NCBI GenBank assembly: GCA_036345935.2
Contig: JADWOT020000003.1
Location: 11,754,524-11,818,523 of the forward strand
Direction of reading: 5' to 3'
DNA from: Taenia hydatigena
Lineage: Eukaryota > Platyhelminthes > Cestoda > Cyclophyllidea > Taeniidae
Length of the DNA: 64,000 nt
Each line of letters opens with the position of its first letter. The first letter of the stretch is position 1. This document shows positions 60,604 through 64,000 of this stretch, piece after piece. The notes under the pieces are model-generated. The model did not search any database and was not told the origin of the DNA. It saw only the letters and a list, made by a program, of their open reading frames with translations. The translations under genes and the position numbers were made by a program.

Positions 60604-61663
60604 ATGGTAAGTCCCAAAGCCAACATTTTTCATTAGTTGTTTTTGTATGCGTCTCCTCAGTTGTTCGGCTGTTCTGTACTATTGTATTTTGTCTATTTAA
60701 ATTTTATATAAACGGGAATGGCTTTCTTTCTTGTAAACATAGGCTCAAAACAGCTCAAGTCGCAAAATTACCGAACTTCCCATTGAATTGGCGTTACAAA
60801 TATGCCAATATCTCAACGGCTGTGATCTGGTCAATTGTTGCATGGCTATTCCAAGATGGAGGGGAATACCTTCAATGCCGAAGTTCTCTACTGTCCTACA
60901 TCAGCAGATTAACATGTGGGCCTGGCTTGACAAATGTCTTCTCCAAAAGCTTTCTCCTCAATCCGCGCCAAATTCTCATCAGAACGCACTGCAAGCTATT
61001 ATGTATTACAATGCCCAGCTTGAATCCCTCCAACGCACTTTCACAGAGCTGCCGCAGATGCCAGACCAAAGACCTGTACACCTTTGGCTGTTTAGAGACC
61101 CACACCTGGCTTGGCTGTCGCCACGTGAATTCACAATTTGCCTACATCCGCCAGAGCTATTCCTTCTCAGCCGTCATTCATCTCATAATATTTTAAAGAG
61201 CACAAATGGTGTTGCAAACGGCAGGCTTATCTTTGTAACAACTTGTGTCGAAGGCAGCATGCATACTATGGACCGACGTATTTCTCCCTTCGAGTATATG
61301 GATGCGCCTGACTACTGCGACTGCCTAATATATGCAGTGGATCTCTCGCACTTTTCCAATCATGATCTAACTATCACCCTAGAATCCCTCCAACCTCATC
61401 AGACGCTACTTATCGTGGTTTTTGTCAATGGGCTCGTGGATAAGTCAACTGAGATGAGTTGTCTCATGAAATTCCTTCGGAACCTTGAACAACACAACAG
61501 CCATCTCCTGGATACCATGCAAACGAAATGGAGGCTATGTTGTATCAAGAACTTCAATCCAACCTATACTGACTGGAGCAATCTGTTGAATTGGGGTCTC
61601 TACGACGTGCTCTCTAAAAGAAATAAGAATGCTCAAGCTGATGACTCTGCACACTCTATGTGA
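60604..61663 (+). CDS. F-box protein resembling FBXO4 (SCF ubiquitin-ligase substrate adaptor)
   Basis: Two coding exons, 60604-60606 and 60743-61663, joined in phase 0: 307 residues. Exon 1 is only the ATG (ATG|GTAAGT); exon 2 follows TTGTAAACATAG. Residues 10-40 form an F-box (ITELPIELALQICQYL, then DLVNCC and W40), the element that binds SKP1 in an SCF E3 ligase. The rest resembles the atypical small-GTPase-like domain of FBXO4: strand LIFVTT, the segment DYCDCLIYAVDLSHFSNHDL against DGFIYVANAEAH, strand LLIVVFVNG, and a final CIKNFNPTYTDWSNLLNWGL against the FBXO4 end with LTGFLNGIEWIL. Human FBXO4 is 387 residues, so this one is shorter. The F-box is clear; the FBXO4 assignment rests on order and weak similarity. 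Any substrate is unknown. Confidence 0.8.
60607..60742 (+). other. Intron of the F-box gene
   Basis: 136 bp from GTAAGT to AAACATAG, with a T-rich 3' half (TTTGTCTATTTAAATTTTATA and CTTTCTTTCTTG). It immediately follows the initiator ATG, so the rest of the protein comes from exon 2. Confidence 0.8.
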
Positions 61664-63011
61664 TTGGATCCTCTACGTATGCAACACTGATGATATGCTT
61701 TTATGCCCTCGTTTTTGATATTTTTGGTTGGGTGATTTGACAAGGATGACTTTGGAAGCTCATGCAAATACCAGTTTAAAACGGCCCTAGCAACGTTATG
61801 GCAAGATGTCTGCAGGAACTGCTTTAGCATTGCAAATCGCCCATTCCCTGAGTTCTGGGAGTTTCAATCGTTGTGCTCGAGTGATTTTGTAATTAGCATT
61901 AGGGAAATGCAAATAACTGCATTAAATGACTAAAGCATCATGTGTCCAGTGCTGGCAGCTTGTGCGATTGCCTATCGTTTAACGAGTAAGACGGATCAGT
62001 TTGGTAAGAAACAGCAAATTACGCCACATGCTTTGGGTTGAAGATGAATGCCACTAGAAATCACCCTGACTGATATTGCGTTGTATTCATGTTCTCAGTG
62101 TTGGCTTGATTAAATGAATTTGCTCCGGATGTACTTCGCGATTGTTTAGTAAGTGAAGTAATGGCATTGATGGGACCTTTTGCCACCAATCTGGAATTCA
62201 AAAAGGGTAGAATCCTGCGTATACGGAACCGGAGAGTAAAACTCGGAGATTAATTGCATGACTCTGGTGCAATAGAAGTCAATGGCTATGCTGAATGAAA
62301 TTAACAACCCTCAGTCATAGACAACACAGTGTAGCGACAGAAAGTTCACAACCCTTTTTTCTGCTGTAGCTCTGCACTTAAATTCAAAGGAGATGATTGT
62401 TCCATCACGGATGCTAGAAAAAGCTCATGAACTAATACTTTGACACCAAAACGAGCTCATAGAACACGTCAATAAATGGGTTTGAGACTATCTGTCATGA
62501 GTTAATGGAAGCGAAGCCGTAAAGCACTCGAGTGGTAGTCCTGATGTTTAGTCTCTCAGATATGTCTAAACATCTTAAGAATATCTGCATCTTAATAATA
62601 AGATTAAAAAGTGAGCAAGTGTGTGGCAAGCTTCATCATTTACCTAGCGCGTTAAACGATCAGGTCATCCCAAAATCGCAAGCCTTCACCGACTGAGTTA
62701 ATCGCTGTTGAATGACTTGGAACAAATAAAATTGTGGAGAAGTTGAGTACTCAAAGTCCTAACCGCAAAGTTTTTGGTGGTGCGATGGACATTAATCACC
62801 CTACATTCAGCAAGATCCTTAGATTTTGTCTCACAACTGAGCTCCCAAGTTATTATATAATGTCCCAAAATGTATCCATACATCAGACCTCGAGGATCTC
62901 GCTGTCCAAATATGTTTATTAGAGGACACAAATATGCCCAGAAGGCCACTGCTGCAGCATAGGTTAACCACACAAAGCACTTCGTCCGCCCTCAACCTAC
63001 GGCCACGTTGC
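61664..63011. other. 3' flank of the F-box gene, no further gene seen
   Basis: No AATAAA close to the stop was seen; an ATTAAA at 61921-61926 is the nearest common variant of the polyadenylation signal. No other feature was recognised. Confidence 0.4.
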
Positions 63012-63275
63012 TTGATTTTCCACTTTATCCAGCCTGTGGAAAAGTGGGAGGGGGATCAACTTCACCCTTTCATGAAAATCGTCAGTTCGATCTCAATTAC
63101 TACTGAAATACGGAGGTTACTTAACACTGTGACAGCAGTTGATTGCTGAGTATGCTACTACAGAAGAGCGATAACTTGTTGCGTTTATTGAATGACCGAT
63201 TCCATTAGGAGTAGGTTTTGCTGTGTGGATGGATTCGTAGCAGAATGACTACAGTCTGGTCAAGGAATGAGTTCA
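63012..63275 (+). repeat. Dispersed repeat family 2, copy B
   Basis: Second copy of the family at 52770-53035, in the same orientation about 10.2 kb away. The best conserved part is around 63110-63150, with TACTTAACACTGTGACAGCA and then GTTGATTGCTGA. It is probably a non-autonomous element or an old duplicate; no ends could be defined. Confidence 0.65.
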
Positions 63276-64000
63276 ATTTTGGTGACTTGACAAGGGTTGC
63301 GGTACCAACCAAGACAAAGACAAATGCGTGTTGGCCGCAGGTTATCCCGCCATCTAGGAAGTGACCAAGTGCGCCCAAAGTTGTGAGTCACTGCAAACTG
63401 CCGAGTCCGTTAGTCGCAGTCACTGAGTTACAGTTTATTTGGGTTTGTTTGGTACCGGCATGCTATCAGGCATAATCACTCTCAACCTTGAGGTTAATCA
63501 GCACATTCTAGTAAGCGCTGCTGAGTTTTCGACTGTCATGTATAACAGCATCAAAAGGATCCGAACGAGACAGGTTTTGTTTAATTGACTTAATGATGCT
63601 CTTAAAACCACGATACAGTTCCTCATAGCATGTGTTACAAATCTTACCAAAGGTCTTTGTCATTTTTTATTGCTATTGCTATTATTATTAATGTCCAGAC
63701 ACCATCCGTGGATCGCGGAAGTGATTTAATGCACTCGATGCATTCAGTGTATGGTTCTGTACCAAGTTTCGGACTGTACGAAGCGTCGCGTCATTTGCAA
63801 AATATTCTGCCTCCTAGCTTCTACTTTCCAACTTCCATGATAAAGGTTGGATCAATTTGTCATGTGTCTGAAACTAAAACTATCCATTCGATCATGCTGT
63901 CTTTTTGAATGTTGCGAAATGGACAAAAGATGAAAAAGCCAAACCAATATCTTGGTTATATCGAAAGGAAAATGCTCTGCAATTATTGAGGGAACGGATA
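63276..64000. other. Window end, nothing recognised
   Basis: No exon, repeat or RNA gene that I can support. A 92-codon plus-strand frame (63630-63908) has no splice context or family resemblance. Confidence 0.45.

Noticed and set aside
60783..61196. Plus-strand open frame of 137 codons
   Set aside because: It is an alternative frame inside the F-box gene; the F-box motif lies in the other frame.
1..64000. tRNA, rRNA, CRISPR arrays, transposase or reverse transcriptase genes
   Set aside because: I looked for B-box-like motifs, regular short spaced repeats and the usual enzyme motifs by eye and saw none; a proper tRNA or domain search could still find divergent ones.

Overview
The window is nuclear DNA of a eukaryote. 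It is AT-rich and gene-poor, and its two recognisable genes are split by introns with ordinary GT..AG borders. One gene resembles FBXO4, a family I know from animals, so an animal is likely. Introns from about 90 bp (perhaps 33 bp) to 1.7 kb, together with sparse low-copy repeats, would fit an invertebrate such as a flatworm, but that phylum-level guess is weak.

Layout. Bases 1-8103 form a giant inverted repeat. Two arms of at least 2,976 bp, identical wherever I compared them, flank a 2,151-bp spacer, and the outer end of the structure coincides with base 1 of the window. No gene is recognisable in it. Bases 11872-22883 on the minus strand hold a gene I could assemble from twelve coding exons with matching splice phases. 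It encodes a sodium/solute-symporter-family membrane protein of about 678 residues that resembles the urea transporter DUR3. Just upstream lies a diverged, inverted copy of its first exon and 5' flank (23251-23563). From about 23.6 to 45 kb I see no convincing gene, only a pair of diverged direct repeats (30.05 and 32.55 kb). Bases 45085-45530 (+) look like the last two exons of an unknown gene. Bases 48.2-56.4 kb contain several isolated minus-strand exon-like segments that may belong to one or more unidentified genes. Bases 60604-61663 (+) hold a compact two-exon gene for an F-box protein resembling FBXO4, whose first coding exon is only the ATG. A second repeat family has copies at 52.8 and 63.0 kb.

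The two identified genes have unrelated predicted roles: solute import across a membrane, and substrate choice for an SCF ubiquitin ligase. Nothing suggests they work together. I did not find a clearly new molecular system. The most notable items are the near-perfect palindrome, the DUR3-like gene with an inverted relic of its own first exon, two in-frame optional segments in its transcript, and exon-like segments without known homologues. All gene structures were assembled by eye from splice signals and remembered family patterns; no alignment or search was run.
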